Counted from the first letter of the stretch, positions 49,184 to 61,555 are shown. The stretch: DNA of 64,000 nt from Diadema setosum (GCA_033980235.1 CM067067.1:15062401-15126400); one strand, 5' to 3'. A program made the numbers and translations. The notes: a model not told the origin generated them from the sequence alone.

Positions 49184-49325
49184 CATAGACACTCTTCGTA
49201 GTCGTCGGTTTGGGATATTTCCAGGCCAATGTTGTAAGCATATTGGGCGAGCATCACTTTACCAACCGCTTTAGGGTGACAAATCGGCAGACATTCTAGA
49301 AAATCTTCCAGTTCAGCAGCCTTGA
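49184..49325 (-). CDS. Gene I exon C2
   Basis: Acceptor CATGTACAG, donor CTATG|GTACGC, phase 1 to 2, about 47 residues. It encodes AAELEDFLECLPICHPKA, VGKVMLAQYAYNIGLEIS and DDYEECLW. The final EECL-(R/W) matches EECLR of C1 and the split codon position is the same. The helix pair continues the TPR-like repeat of cassette 2. Confidence 0.8.
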
Positions 49326-50895
49326 CTGTACATGAGAGAACGTAATACAATGAGCGAATAGATTTTAATTGTACATTATTAACATGAACCACAATAGTTC
49401 AATCTGGCGAGTGACAAGTTTTCTCAACATTGTAGTGTTGGGGATCTTGAGATACATTGTTATCTTCTCCGGGCAAAATATTGGGATGACAAGAGTGACA
49501 TCACACTGCTTGAGTTTTAACCAATTTAGTCTCAGAAACCACCTTCCTTTGACTTTCATGATATATTAATGATTTTATTCGATGATCTTTAATGTTCGTT
49601 GGTGAGGGAGAGAAAAAAAAAGATTAGAATGTCTATTGTAACAAATTACATCCCTTGTTTCTTCATACATTTAGTTTAGTTGCAAGATGGTTGCAAGATT
49701 TTTTAAATTTCAACATAATCTCAGATAGATGCTTAGAGAATATGTCTCTCACAGAATTACGGATTTTGTAAATTTCATTTTGATTTTGTGTAGATTTGAC
49801 GAAGGTAATGCAAGATATTAACTAAAAGTTCAGAAGTTCCAAAAAAGGACAGGATGACGATATTCTGAAGTAAAGTGTCCCACTTGATTAAACACAAATA
49901 ATGTCTCTAAGCTGAAAAAAAAAAACACAACACAGACAATGAAGGTTTCAACAATATTTGACATACTTAGAGAAAGTGACAATGAGTTGTTTTGTTTCAT
50001 GTATTTCGTGTATAGCAGACTACCCGCCACGATTTAACAATCACAGGAATTAGTTTTCATTTGAAGATGTTGTTTTATAAAGTAAAATTCATGAAGCAAA
50101 GATATCCCACACCTTCAAAGATATCGTTAAATGAATACAACTTTACAACGTCAAAGCCACTTGATGCGAAGTATATGACGTATTCTCTGTTATTTCTTCC
50201 ATTTTCGGTTTACAAGAGGAAATAATGTAAACAGATGCTTGCATATCAGCATGTGAGAAGATGTCATATACAGATAACTGTCTTATTTTTGTTCATGTCT
50301 TAATGCAAGTTCTATACGCTTCTATATTCATTTCGATACTCCGTAACTCTTTGGTTTATATTAGCTTCAGCAAAGATAGGCTCTCCAGTTAGCATCGGTA
50401 CATCAAAAATATATCGGTCTGATATTAGCCGGCAACTAGCTGCCTATAAGATACTTCAATCATGTCAATTCGTTCAAACTAAAAGCTTCGAGAGAGGTTC
50501 TTTTTCTAACATAGGCACATGATAGTATGCCAAGTGTTTTTTGTCGTTTATTCTAGATAGACCCAAAAATAAAAACAAAGACACGATCATTTTGCTGTAT
50601 ACGTATGATATAAAAGACAGGTATACTGCATTTACAATTAATATGCAGCAGTGATTTGCTTTTTTGAATTATTCAAAATCTTGTATGAATCAGATCTATT
50701 TTCAGTGGGATCAAGTAGGGAGGTGACCTCCCTGTATTAAGGATGAGACAGGTTAAATGTAACACAGGTTACAAAGTAGCTTTAGGTGAACTGTTGCCCT
50801 TTGGGTACACTGAACAGATTTGATTTATGTAGAGATGACAAAGGGGACAGTGGTGGGTGGAACTTGTCAACCATTACCAGCAATAAGATTATATA

Positions 50896-50906
50896 TTATA
50901 TATATA

Positions 50907-50966
<60 letters not shown>
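50896..50966. repeat. (TA)n microsatellite
   Basis: Long TA repeat. Confidence 0.95.
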
Positions 50967-50967
<1 letters not shown>

Positions 50968-51745
50968 TTTACCTCTTTTTCGCACGATTTTAGCTAAGAA
51001 CACATTTGTCTATACTGACCAGAGCTATTGGAATTCCATGCATCCCGATATTAAAAATGCCCCCTCCATATACTCATTCAAGAGGAAATTGAAAGTCTTT
51101 TTATTGCAATCTTATAATTCTACTGAATAGAATTAACCAGTTGTTATAACTCCTTTTCTAAGAACCTACGTTTTCACGTATTCATTGCCAAATATACTTT
51201 AGCTCCTGTATATTATACTCATATAAATGCTATGATATTTCTCCGATTATATGTCTATTACCCTGTTCTTTTTCGCGTCACTTTTTCCCACTCTCTCGAC
51301 ATACTTCTTACGAGATCGCTGTCTCTGTAGAACGTTTTTGTTTGTTCTGTTCTTTTCTATTATGTTAGCTTTGCCTCATTTTGTCTCGTCTCATAGTCAA
51401 CTCTCCGTTGCACTGTTACTCCTACTCCAGTCTAGTTTCATGTTTATTTGTATGTATATCTGTCTGTTTTTGTTGATCTCTCTTTCTAGTGGGCTTCCAT
51501 ACTTTTACTTTGTTCTCAACTGATGGTTTTTTCTTTTTCTCTGAGGGGCCCACATTCTACAAGCTTTGTCTTTTTAGTGGGTCCCTCCATATTTCGAATT
51601 TTGCATGCTGTTTAGTTACTTCTAATCACTTGAGTTCTATGATAGTGTATAATTGTTGTAAGGTGGTACAATCATTGTACATTCTTTTCATGTTACATAA
51701 TTTACGCACCTTATTTTCTGTTACCAAAAAAGTGATGTTTATATA

Positions 51746-51790
<45 letters not shown>
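50966..51790 (+). mobile_element. LINE 3' end (CR1/Jockey-type C-terminal fragment)
   Basis: The plus strand encodes ILAKNTFVYTDQSYWNSMHP and NAPSIYSFKRKLKVFLL, stopping at 51130. The W-N-x-(L/M)-P and F-K-x-K-L-K-x-x-L-L pattern is the usual C-terminal end of non-LTR reverse transcriptases. About 600 bp of 3' UTR and an AT repeat (51735 to 51788) follow. It is 5'-truncated, and the reverse transcriptase domain itself is absent. It lies in the intron between B2 and C2. Confidence 0.6.
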
Positions 51791-52151
51791 GAAATAATAC
51801 GGGAATTAACATTTATCATACCACATATGCAAGTAGCGCATTGTTCATAGACATAGTACTCAATATTTTATGAAGATACATAATGACTTCTCATTCTAAA
51901 TTAAACAAGAGAATAGATAATTTAAAATTGCGTATTTTCTGTTTTCCTGTTATGTGACAGAACCCAGTAATGTGTCCGAAGTGTAAAAACTCAAATTTTT
52001 AAGCGTATAGTGATCAAAGAATTCAAAATGAATGTGATTAATTTCTGTTAACATTGAAAATTGGTCCTTCATTATCACTTCACTATTGATGCAGTAGGGC
52101 TGACAACACGATGACATTCCCGAAAACTCCTGTTTGAAAGTATTCCCTTAC

Positions 52152-52308
52152 CCTTGACCGTCATGTGAGATATCCAGGTCCGAAATTCTTGAAGACAAAT
52201 GTCGATGCGTTTGCACAGGTCGCTTCTCCATGCCATACGTTGACATTTTTGCTTCGAGAATGCCCGAGCAAAATACTTTGCAGCATCCATGAAATGACTT
52301 TTAATACC
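52152..52308 (-). CDS. Gene I exon B2
   Basis: Acceptor CTTTCTGCAG, donor AAGG|GTAAGG, phase 0 to 1, 52 codons. It encodes HFMDAAKYFARAFSKQK, then MAWRSDLCKRIDICLQEFRTW and a short tail SHMTVKG. It is collinear with B1 (HFMEAAEYFEKAYSKKN, PAWGNHLEECLESC). The tail TVKG corresponds to the TLKG end of B1. The next intron, about 2.8 kb, contains a LINE 3' fragment and two AT microsatellites. Confidence 0.82.
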
Positions 52309-52928
52309 CTGCAGAAAGTGTAATAATGTGAATAATTAAGGAAGGAATGAATGTCTGTAAGAAAATATCTGCACTTCCATTTTTGTAAAAATACACATGT
52401 ACAACAAAAGTTGCAATGTACTACGTTTTACCTATAAAAGGCAAAAAGACACCAAATGAGATAATTGGGCAGAAAAGTATGGAATATGATTTTCTTTTTC
52501 CAGATATTGAAATTTGAAACCTTTTGAAGTTTAATTCTGCCCAACTTAAGGGATGCTTTGATATTCTTTTCCTCTTTTTATTTTCCAGATTTCATGAATT
52601 TAGTATGGTTTTCCGAGGTTTACCTTTTTCGTTTTTGAAATGCCAAATATCTGCTCACCCTTGTACATCTAAACTTGAAGGTTTATTTTGTTACAACGGT
52701 TCTGTGGCATTAAAAAAACATAAAAAGGAAATTAAAAAAATACCAAAACATATACCGTATCATGAATAAAACATCACATATATATATAGGTGTATAACTA
52801 TGCAAAAAAAAAAAAACAACAACACAACAACAATGCAGCCGTCCTTCTGTTCATCCAAGACGATAAAACGAAGAAAGGGCATAACATTATAGTACAGTGT
52901 TTGGAAAGACAGCTCTGTGTTAGCCTAC

Positions 52929-53218
52929 AATATCTCCGCTTGGATGGTTGCCGTGTTCTCGGTATAGGGTGGCCAGTTTCAGGGAAGTCACGGCGACGTT
53001 CTTGGCTGCCGAAACACTTTCCTCGTCGGTGCAAGCCAACTGGCAGGCCTCCTTGTAAAGTTCCAGGGCTTCTTTGAGACAACGGACCCTTTGTAGCGAC
53101 CCAGCCCCATGGTCATCAGCTGACCTGAAACGCCCATTCCCTAAATTCCTCTTCTCCACTGATGCCGAGACGGGACGGGGAGGGGCAGTGGCTCTGGCAG
53201 ATGATCTCGTGGTTTCGC
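52929..53218 (-). CDS. Gene I exon A2 (cassette 2)
   Basis: Acceptor GGCTTATAG, donor GATATT|GTAGGC, phase 1 to 0; 96 codons plus two bases. A linker rich in Ala, Pro, Arg and Thr ends PVSASVEKRNLGN, matching PVSESVKKRTLGN in A1. Two helices follow: CLKEALELYKEACQLA and VSAAKNVAVTSLKLATLYRE. Near-identity to A1 over both helices and the same splice phases show that the A-B-C-D cassette was duplicated within this gene. It sits about 0.9 kb downstream of D1. Confidence 0.83.
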
Positions 53219-53519
53219 CTATAAGCCGTAACGTTAGAAAGATGCCATATAACCTTTTTCCTTCTCAATTTTCATATTTTCCATTTATTTCTTAACACTT
53301 TTAGTATTAATGCTTATTCATTTCAAGGACAATCACAGATTGGAACTCACTACCACCGACAGTTACTTGCATTACAAACAAGGACTTCAAAACAGCAACC
53401 CTCCTCCACTACATCCAAAACAAAGCAACTAAAGTAGTTTCTCTCTCCGCATACCAACACCAGCGCACCCCCTGTTCAGTCGGCCCCTAAATAGGGGTAT
53501 TGGACAGAAACATAGAATG

Positions 53520-53850
53520 ATAATAATAGTAATTACGAGGATGATGATGATAATAATAATAATAAGAAGAAGAAGAAGAAGTAAAAAAAAATGAGCAAAG
53601 AAAATGGGATTCTATCAGGATCCCACTTTCTTTGCTCAATTTCCACTTAATAAATAATATTCATTTCTGGTCAGTTTCCATCTTTTTGCGTCTAACTCTT
53701 TAAGAAGAAGAATCCATTTAAGGGCTAACTGGGTAGAGAGGGACTTGGTGGGTAAAACATCTTGTACAAGGACGTAAACACTGGGCGGGATTCGAATTCG
53801 GATCCTTCGATAGGGAGTCTGGAGTCTTATCCACTATATGCCATTGTTAA
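53520..53850 (-). mobile_element. Diverged tRNA-derived SINE
   Basis: The minus strand has GGATAAGACTCCAGACTCCC, GGATCCGAATTCGAATCCCG (B box) and GTGTTTACGTCCTTGTAC, matching the 46.1 kb SINE. The tail side has ATT/CTT repeats at 53520 to 53585. A hairpin of about 20 bp (53591 to 53636) sits in the body. Confidence 0.6.
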
Positions 53851-54100
53851 AATATATAATTGTTAAAAGTAAGCATCGTCCCATGCACAACAGCTGGACA
53901 TATGACACAATCCAAATCAAAATTACAGATGGGTAAGCCTATATAGCGTGCCGTTCATACAGATGTGTTGAATAATTATATTTGCCTCAAGATTGTCTCA
54001 AAATAACAGCATGAATTTGGGCTTTAACAACGACTCTTCTAATAAAAAGTCTGTATTGGGTTCCCTTTTACTGTTACAAGCGTCGTATCTAAGAAATAAC

Positions 54101-54243
54101 CTGCTGACTTGGTCATTCGCAACTTGACTATTCTTATCCATGTATTCACGGCCTTCCGAAGGCGAGGTGAGGATGCTTTCTCAGCTAATCCATCGTTCAA
54201 GCTCTCCGCATCGTCCAGCACACGTAAGCATTTCGCCATGCAC
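54101..54243 (-). CDS. Gene I exon D1
   Basis: Acceptor CATCTCAG, donor AGCAG|GTTATT, phase 2 to 1. It encodes CMAKCLRVLDDAESLNDG, then a helix PRLRKAVNTWIRIVKLRM. The paired exon D2 (48.0 kb) has RCSLLLDDAEST and LRKNVDTCRESVKKRM, so the LDDAES turn and the second helix are conserved. A 5.2 kb intron separates it from C1 and holds the 4 kb inverted-repeat element and the GATCCGGGG-rich MITE. Its phase 1 exit allows direct joining to exon A2, which starts the second cassette. Confidence 0.8.
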
Positions 54244-54368
54244 CTGAGATGCATTGTGAAAATGATCACAGATTTAAGTAGAAAGTACATGAAAGCTACT
54301 ATTCAGTGGGACTTTTTTTATTTACATAAATCATCAATGAAAATTGGTAGACGCCTTTAAAACTAAAG

Positions 54369-54894
54369 GCCCCAGTCACATATAAACACGGATCCTCAAG
54401 GATTTACACGGTGATCCGGGGAGATCCGGGGAGATCCGGGGAGATCCTGGGAGATCCGGGATAGTTTCGACCTCGATGGAGTGTCGACGAGCGTTGATAT
54501 GACTGTACACACGGTATCAACACGGCAGCTACACGGATAAGGCCGGAAGAGCGCGGCGTCTACACGGACAAACAAACACGGCATCTACACGGATCAACAC
54601 GGCAGCTACACGGCAGCCACACGGACCATCCCGGATTGGTCTGCCAACACGGCAATCCCCGGATGACGCCTGATGTTTTGACCTCTAAAAGTTGCCGGCC
54701 TCCCGGATGTCCCCGGATCTACAAGAACATACAGGGATGTCACAGGATGTCCAAGGCGTCAACACGGATCTACACGGACAAACACGGATGTCCAAGGATG
54801 TCCAAGGCGTCAACACGGATTTATCCCCGGATCATCCCGGATCAGATCCGGGGTGGTCTGAGGTGATCCGGGATGTCTATGTGACTTGGGCGTA
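54369..54894. mobile_element. MITE rich in GATCCGGGG and ACACGGATC motifs
   Basis: The ends GGCCCCAGTCACATA and TATGTGACTTGGGC are imperfect inverted repeats. The inside consists of GATCCGGGGA, ACACGGATCTACACGGA and GGATGTCCAAGG repeats. Non-coding. Confidence 0.65.
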
Positions 54895-55019
54895 AGGTTT
54901 GGCAATTGCTACACCTTCCAATGATCCGCAGACTTTATTTTTTTATTTTTTTTTATAACGAACAAGATCTGCAAGGCAATATTATGATTACATGTGCTCC
55001 AATTTAGCCTGTAACCCTA

Positions 55020-58000
55020 TTAGTACGGTCTGCTATGTCGAAATATTGGATCCCGTGAGATTTTCGTGCCAAAATTGATTTTTTTTTTTTTTTTTTTTTT
55101 TGGGCTAGCTTGGTCAATTTTGGGGTGCGAATCAAAAAAAACTTTGGTTTCATTTTTCTTCGACAACGTCTTCAGCCGCCATTTTGAATGTCATAGCAAA
55201 CTGTATTTTGACCCAGTTCTCATAATGTGAGCATCATAGAAGGTTCAAATTGATGCAAAAAACATGTTTATGATGTCAGACATTCTGATACACCATTTCC
55301 TGATATTGTAGATTGTTTTAATACAATTTGAGGGCTGTCATCTTGAAATTCAAAATGGCCGCCATAGCTAAATGAATTTCTACCTCTATCACAGGTTGTA
55401 AGCATTATGGAAAGTTTAAATTTGGGGCAAAAAGCGTGCTTATGATGTCAGAGATGCTAACATATACATTTTTGTTTTTGATGGATCATTTTAGTTGGCG
55501 GCCATCTTGAAATTCAAAATAGCCACCATAGCAAATGTAATTGGGCCTATATCTCATATTGTATGCATTGTGTAAGGCTCTAACTTGGGCTAAGAGCATG
55601 CGTATGCTATCAGACTTTCTGAAACATCTTTTTCTGAAATGATGGTCCATTTTGATATTATAGGTGGCCATCTTGAAATTCAAAATAGCTGCCATACCAG
55701 AATGTATATTTTGACCCATATTTCCTGTTATAAACAATACAGAAAGTTCACCTTTTGGACATAAACCGGGCTCATGATGTTGAACATTCAGATGCACTTT
55801 GATCCCCTCCCTAAAATTGCCGATCATTTTTAGGCTGCCATTTTATCATTCAAAATGGCTGCTTTTCAGCTAATATCTGTGGTTACGAGCAACATTTAGT
55901 CATATCAATGTTTATGGTGGTGTATATTGTACATTCTTTTACAAACACATACACACATTACATTCTGTAATAATGGATTATTCGCATTGGCTGCCACTCT
56001 GGAAATTCAAGCTGGACTTCGACACATATTTGGTGCTGTAAGATCTTTACTCTGCAAGCTCAAGCATGCTGGGAGCACTTTGGTGATGTAGGACCTATGT
56101 GTATATAAGTCAATCACTTCAATAATAGTATTATTGCATAGGTGGGACGGCTTCCTGTAGGTACAATGCCATGTTGAAATGCAAAATGGCTGCCATGGGA
56201 AACATTCCTTTAAGAGCATTGCATTTGGGTAAAACTTGTGTATGGGAAATCATGTGATTCTGGTGTCAGAGCAAATGACTTTCAAAAGTGCCTCAATGAC
56301 TGTGTCTGAATGACTAAATGCCCCCGTTTAGACGATTTGGTTGTAGAGTTTAGATAAACGATATAAGCCGTGTACTAGAAAATTAATCAGAAATTTACTT
56401 TGGTAATGTCTTCTAGGCTCATTCCCTGCATGTGTTTTTGAAGTCACAGCACTTGTATAGGGCTGTACACAGGGGAGAATTGGTTCTAAATTCTTCCAGA
56501 AACAATGACTTTTGCATTTCTTGCCATATGAACATGATAATGAATTCTGTGGCTACCGTTGGTATAGGAAGCTCAAAGCATTTGATTGCTCAGTTTATGT
56601 ATATCCGCTGGAAATAACTACAATGTACCATATTATATTCCCCTGTAAGTAGAGGCACAAATCTGGTTGTGAAGGTTTACGAGGTTTATTCTCTGGATGT
56701 GTTGCATCAAGACTCTGAGAGAGCAAAGCGGGAGATTGTCCAGGTTGAAGTCATCCACGCCCAACTTCTTGAATGCATGGACTGTGTCATTGCACATTCT
56801 GCATGATTCAAGGCTTAGAGAATTCTTGATCCATCTGCTCTTTGAGACATCGTCACATTTCAAACTTCAGCCTGCGCCACGAAAGGCGTGACCAAGCAGA
56901 CTTTTGTTTTTCGCAACAATTTGCAGAACAGAATCCGACAACAATGTCAATTGTATTTTATCATCTCCTTTTCCAGTGATGGAGCAGACAACAATGCAAT
57001 GCAGTATTAAAAGTAAAACAAAGATCCATTATAGGAGAATGAAAATATTAGTGTCTACACGTAATAACCATCAATATCTCCGAAATCCCCTGTTGCTCTT
57101 GAAGTAGCAGCTAATACATACAATGTAATGATATCTGCTTCCTCGTTGTGACGGGTGACAACTCCCATGGCATCTTTGATGAATCCTTTGTTTCTTTTTT
57201 TTCCCCGTTCTGCATTAGATGGAAAATTTGACTGATCAGTATTTCAACTTTCAGGCTGATTATTTGGCTCAGATTTATGAGTTTCTAAGGCATGGATATG
57301 AAAAATGAACCTTTGTTGGTGAGAATGAAGAGAGAGCCATAAAACTGTGCGATGAAGAGTGATTGAGGAATTACTTAGAACAGCAAAACTTATAACTTCC
57401 GATAATTGTATCGTCAAGTAATAACTGGATAATGACAGGTCTTTCAGACTGCTGTATCGGTAGAAGTATTAATTATAAGAAGGTAGTGGTCCTCTTAAGC
57501 TTAATGACTTTTGATCCAATCTTAAACGGTGTATTTCAATTGAAAGAGCTGAATGTCTGGCCTTTCTCATATTATCCCAGACAGATTTTTTTTTTTTTGA
57601 ATCCTTTCAGATACAAATTCTTAGTACAGAACATGAAAACTTCCTTTTTCATCTCTTTCTAGAATATCCTCCTTGAATGTTTTCGATACCTGATTGCCAA
57701 ACACCATATTCATCAGTTTCAATGCAGTGACAATTTTTTAGATTACCCTCGTGTGATGGTGTTCTAAATTGTTGAGGAATTCTGATGCATCCAAAGTGCT
57801 ACAGAACTGAGCTATTATTGCTCCTTTGTAGTTTTAGAATTATTGGCGGTACAGCATTTTGGAAGTCTTGATAATTGAGGATGACCCACACAAGGGCAAT
57901 CAGGAAACCTACTGATTGGTATTCCGTATTCATTCTGTGTTATTCCAGAAATACATCTAGCAATTATGAGCTCCCTGATGAGTTGTTTCATTTTGTGGTC

Positions 58001-58990
58001 AACAAACAAGCTTGCGAATGGGATGTCTGGTAGGGTGACCATGGTATTTCTTGCCATTGCGAGAATTTTCCTTGTTTGTCTTCATTCTCACGAGACAATG
58101 CTTGCTTTTGTACAAATATTCAATAACTGGGATTAAATATAACTATTAACGAGGTTCCACGACACCAAATGATGTTTTGCCTGAGAGACAAAAACAAATC
58201 ATGTGTACGCGAAACACATACTCACTTGGCTAACATGGGACGTGGGATGTAACGCTTACAGTTACACGCTTGCCCACACTTATGGTAAGTGGTATGGGAC
58301 CCCTCCCCTCCCCGGCCCCCACCCCCACGCAGTTTTTGCCCCACAGGATGACTTGATGACGTCACTGGAACTTCGTCCTTGCAGTCTGAATTTATGTCGG
58401 CCATTTTGACTTAAGAGATGGCTGTCGTTCTTCGTAACCTGAAAATGAATTCGGTCTAACTAGGACAATTTTGGCAAATTCATCTATTGCGCTTACCACA
58501 GTATTATATGTCTTTCTATGGCCACCATCTTGAATTTCAAGATTGTGGCCTGGCTAATTATCCACAATAGGAAACAGCTGTACTGGAACGTTGGACACCA
58601 CAAGCATGTGCATTACTGAAAATTTGATGCTCCTACAATAATTGCAACATGACATATGGGTAAAAACGCTATGGCGGCCATTTTGAAATTCAAGATGGCA
58701 GCCTATAAATTGTATTAAAACAACATCAGAAAAAGATATACCAGTGTCTGACATCACAAACATGCATTTTACACCAAATTTGAAGATTCTACAATGCTTA
58801 CTTAATGAGATATGGATAAAAACACGGTTTGCTATGGCAGCCATTGTGAAATTCAAAATGGCGGCTGAAGACGTGGTCGGAAAAAATGGAACCACTTTTT
58901 TTTTGGGATTCAGCACCCCCAAATTGACAAAGTTAGCAAAAAAAAAAAATCAATTTTGGCACAAAAATCTCACGGGATTACATAGTAGCC
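55020..58990. mobile_element. 4 kb foldback element
   Basis: The left end (GATCCCGTGAGATTTTCGTG, GCCAAAATTGATTTTTTT, CTAGCTTGGTCAATTTTGGG) returns inverted at the right end (CCCAAATTGACAAAGTTAGC, AAATCAATTTTGGCACAAAA, CTCACGGGATTACATAGTAG). Both arms contain series of GCCATCTTGAAATTCAAAAT-GGC blocks, each itself a palindrome, spaced about 170 bp. The middle (56.25 to 58.45 kb) is unrecognised; two minus-strand open stretches (56.63 and 57.82 kb) match no family I know. Confidence 0.7.
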
Positions 58991-59505
58991 TCTACTATAT
59001 TCGTTTATAAGAGTCAGCACTTTGAGGGAGTTAACTTTTATAGAAGCATGGACAGAAAGAGCATATATCAACATAATTTTTACAAAATTATCAAAAAGTG
59101 GTAGAAGTTTGTTATGATTATTTTTATCTAAACTTTTGTGATAATGGATTCCCAAAGCCATTAAAGGACAACGAGAACGTAGTAATGTCGCGACAAAAAC
59201 TGTAGTCATTATTTTGTTTGAGTTCGCTATTTCCTACATTTTACCCTGAAGAACTGTTTTTCATTCCTTGTGTAGGGTAAAAAAAAATGAACATTCATTT
59301 CAATTATGACGGGGATTATGTTTTTAGGGTCCCCTTCCCCCCAAAAAAGGTCTTGATGATACTAATACATCTTTTCCGAGATAATCTACAATATTGACTT
59401 GACCGGTCGCATGCAATGACACCTACTAATAAAGTAATCACTGAGTATCACAAAAGGTTCGAACTCTGGAAATGATCATGAAGAGATTAGCATAGGACCA
59501 CATAC

Positions 59506-59644
59506 CGTAGGCATTCCTCGCCATTAGCTTCGGCTTTTTCATAGCCGATCTTGTAGAGACCCCAAGCCAAATAATATTTAGCTCTTGCTTTGGCTCTACA
59601 GTTCGGCAGGCGTTCTTGAAAAGCATCCAGTCTAAACGTAATGT
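59506..59644 (-). CDS. Gene I exon C1
   Basis: Acceptor TTACTTCCAG, donor CTACG|GTATGT, phase 1 to 2. It encodes about 46 residues, beginning DITFRLDAFQERLPNC and continuing KARAKYYLAWGLYKIGYE and EECLR. The signature is a Phe-rich helix ending in LP, then a basic helix with Tyr and Leu. Exon C2 at 49.2 kb (LEDFLECLPICHPKAVGK) and the Gene II C exon at 33.0 kb (FIEFLGYLPELKLK) share it at the same position and phase, which supports the reading frame chosen here over the alternative frame across the same bases. Confidence 0.8.
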
Positions 59645-59759
59645 CTGGAAGTAAAATAACATGCAGGGAGTGAGTAGACTTCAGATTTATATCTGTCTCA
59701 AACTTTCATGCTTGTCCAAAATACCCCTGATCTCTTTATTTGCAGCTTTGTGGTACATT

Positions 59760-59906
59760 AATATAATATGGACTGGCCTTGAGGGGGATACGACATTTAT
59801 TGCCCGAACTAGAATTGTATTGTCCGAGTCGAAGACGGGGCAATACTTTTTCTGGTGAGGGCAATAAAATTGTATCCCTCGAAATTAGACAGTCCATATT
59901 ATTACA
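59760..59906. repeat. Hairpin element AATATGGACTGGCC
   Basis: TAATATGGACTG and CAGTCCATATTA bound about 145 bp, with GGGGGATACGACA..TTATTGCCC and GGGCAATA..TTGTATCCCTC inverted inside. In the intron between B1 and C1 side of C1. Confidence 0.7.
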
Positions 59907-60715
59907 ATTATCCATTTTCAGGCATTCAGGCATCTTCGGGCAGTTACTTAAATCATTACAATGTAAACTTCCCGATTTACGGTAACAAAATCCACTCGGC
60001 GTCAGGTCGAACCCTATACTACACCACAGACTGCGCTCAACTACACCCAAACGATTGCACACGACCCCATGCACAATTCAGGTACGCCGCGCGCTCACAC
60101 AGTCGCAGCAATCGTCCTCGTTTTTTTAAGTGCTAATGTATGGTGGTTTCCTTACCGATCAAAATACCAACTACGATTGCCCGGCAAAACTACTTCATAT
60201 GGGTAATAAATTTAACACACTTGATGCATTCCGTATCGTGTCATACTTTTATCATTATAAATGTCCGGATGAGGTGAATTGGGTCAACTTGCTAAGCTTT
60301 CAAAGTGTTGATGCAATAAGTCATCTCACAATAAGCGCATGTGCACAAACCTAAGCCGTTTCTGTTTTATCGCTATATATGTATAGGTTAGGTATACTTT
60401 ACTCGTTTCCAAAGCGGCATGAAGCATTGTAAGGTAAGCTTGCCCGTTGTAAATCTATAAAATTCATGTTCAAACAAAGAATGAATATGCATATTTATAG
60501 ACACTGCGGCAGGCACGTTTTTCATTGTTTTGTAATTAATGCAATAATAACCCTTTCTACCTGATATTGCCATGTGATTGCAAGCATCATTGAGGATAAG
60601 GCCTACATGAATAATCACTACATGACGGATGCTTATCACAGGGAATTTGAAAACCAACATACAATGTATATGAAAGACAACTCACGAAATATTTTGTTTC
60701 AACTCATTCCTGTAC

Positions 60716-60875
60716 CTTTAAGTGTAATCTGAGTATGATTCAGATCCAAATATTCACTAACGCAGCTTTCTAAGCATTCTTCTAGATGGTTGCCCCAAGC
60801 CGGGCTTTTGCAGTTTTTCTTGGAATATGCCTTTTCGAAGTACTCAGCAGCCTCCATGAAATGGTCTTCAATAAC
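60716..60875 (-). CDS. Gene I exon B1
   Basis: Acceptor TTTCTCCAG, donor AAAG|GTACAGG, phase 0 to 1. It encodes about 53 residues: a helix with HFMEAAEYFEKAYSKKN, then SPAWGNHLEECLESCVSEYLDL. The pattern (phi)-x-x-HFM-(D/E)-AA-x-YF-x-(K/R)-A-(F/Y)-SK is shared with exon B2 at 52.2 kb, and the B exon of Gene II at 34.3 kb has the same layout (YFQDALQFMNAAYKRR, W-x-x-x-LE). It follows exon A1 after a short intron of about 300 bp and continues the helical repeat. Confidence 0.82.
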
Positions 60876-61187
60876 CTGGAGAAAGTATCGAGATACAAAT
60901 AGGCAAAGAATTAAGGTATGGTCCACGCCATTAAACGCTATTTTGTACAAAATTCTGAGTAGGTGCCGAGGAATATCTAATTAATTTTGCAGCGATTTCA
61001 TATTTGGAACAGAAATTGGCACGTTTAATATACTGTAGTCCCTAATTCGAGTATCTTTTTTACTGCATGACTGCTTCCTAATCCTGTCCGATAAGATGAT
61101 AGGAAAAAATTTAAGATATGAAATACTATTAAGTGGCATAAACACGAATTAATGGAATTGAAGGAGAGTCCCGTGAAATTAGCCCAC

Positions 61188-61471
61188 CTTATCCCCTCTT
61201 AGACGATTGTGATGGTCTCGATATAAGGTGGCCAGTTTCTTGGAGGTCACGGCGACGTTTTTGGCAGCCGAAACATTGTCATCATCGGTGCGAGCCGACT
61301 GGTAGGCCTCCTTGTACACCTGCAGGGCTCCCTTCAAGCAGATCACCCTTTCTTGCGACTCAGCTCCACAGGCATCAGCTGCCCTGAAAAACTTGTTCCC
61401 CAAAGTCCTCTTCTTCACCGATTCTGAGACGGGAGGGGTAGCGGCTCTGGGAGATGTTTCCGTGCTTTTAT
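61188..61471 (-). CDS. Gene I exon A1 (cassette 1, helical repeat exon)
   Basis: The exon runs from acceptor GGGGCTCAG to donor AAG|GTGGGC and enters in phase 1, leaving in phase 0; 94 codons plus two bases. It opens with a Ser/Thr/Pro/Ala-rich linker (about 20 residues, ending SVKKRTLGN) and then two amphipathic helices, CLKGALQVYKEAYQSA and VSAAKNVAVTSKKLATLYRD, with TPR-like spacing of Ala, Leu and Tyr. It is clearly paralogous to exon A2 at 52.9 kb and more distantly to the A exons at 35.8 and 12.7 kb. The upstream exon that supplies the first base of its first codon was not found before the window edge. Confidence 0.82.
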
Positions 61472-61555
61472 CTGAGCCCCAAAATGAGGCTGGTAACAAT
61501 CAGTCATGCAAATACAACAATATGTCATTTACCCATAGCTTTTTCAGTGTTTTCA

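Larger units (their letters stand above)
46470..61471 (-). other. Gene I: two-cassette TPR-like protein with C-terminal J-like domain (5' partial)
   Basis: This gene model joins nine exons read right to left: A1, B1, C1, D1, A2, B2, C2, D2, J. Every junction has a GT donor and AG acceptor and the phases match throughout, giving about 600 residues to a TAA stop. The cassettes are paralogous exon by exon; A1 and A2 share KNVAVTS-KLATLYR. The product is a helical repeat protein ending in a coiled coil and an HPDK-containing J-like domain. J domains stimulate Hsp70 ATPases, so an Hsp70 co-chaperone or adaptor role is an inference; no named orthologue is recognised. The first visible exon starts in phase 1, so at least one upstream exon is missing from this model. 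It lies downstream-to-upstream in tandem with Gene II and Gene III. Confidence 0.8.

Noticed and set aside
59438..59662. Alternative frame LRLDWMLFKNACRT over exon C1
   Set aside because: Only the other frame (LDAFQERLPNC) matches C2 and the Gene II C exon and keeps the phases.
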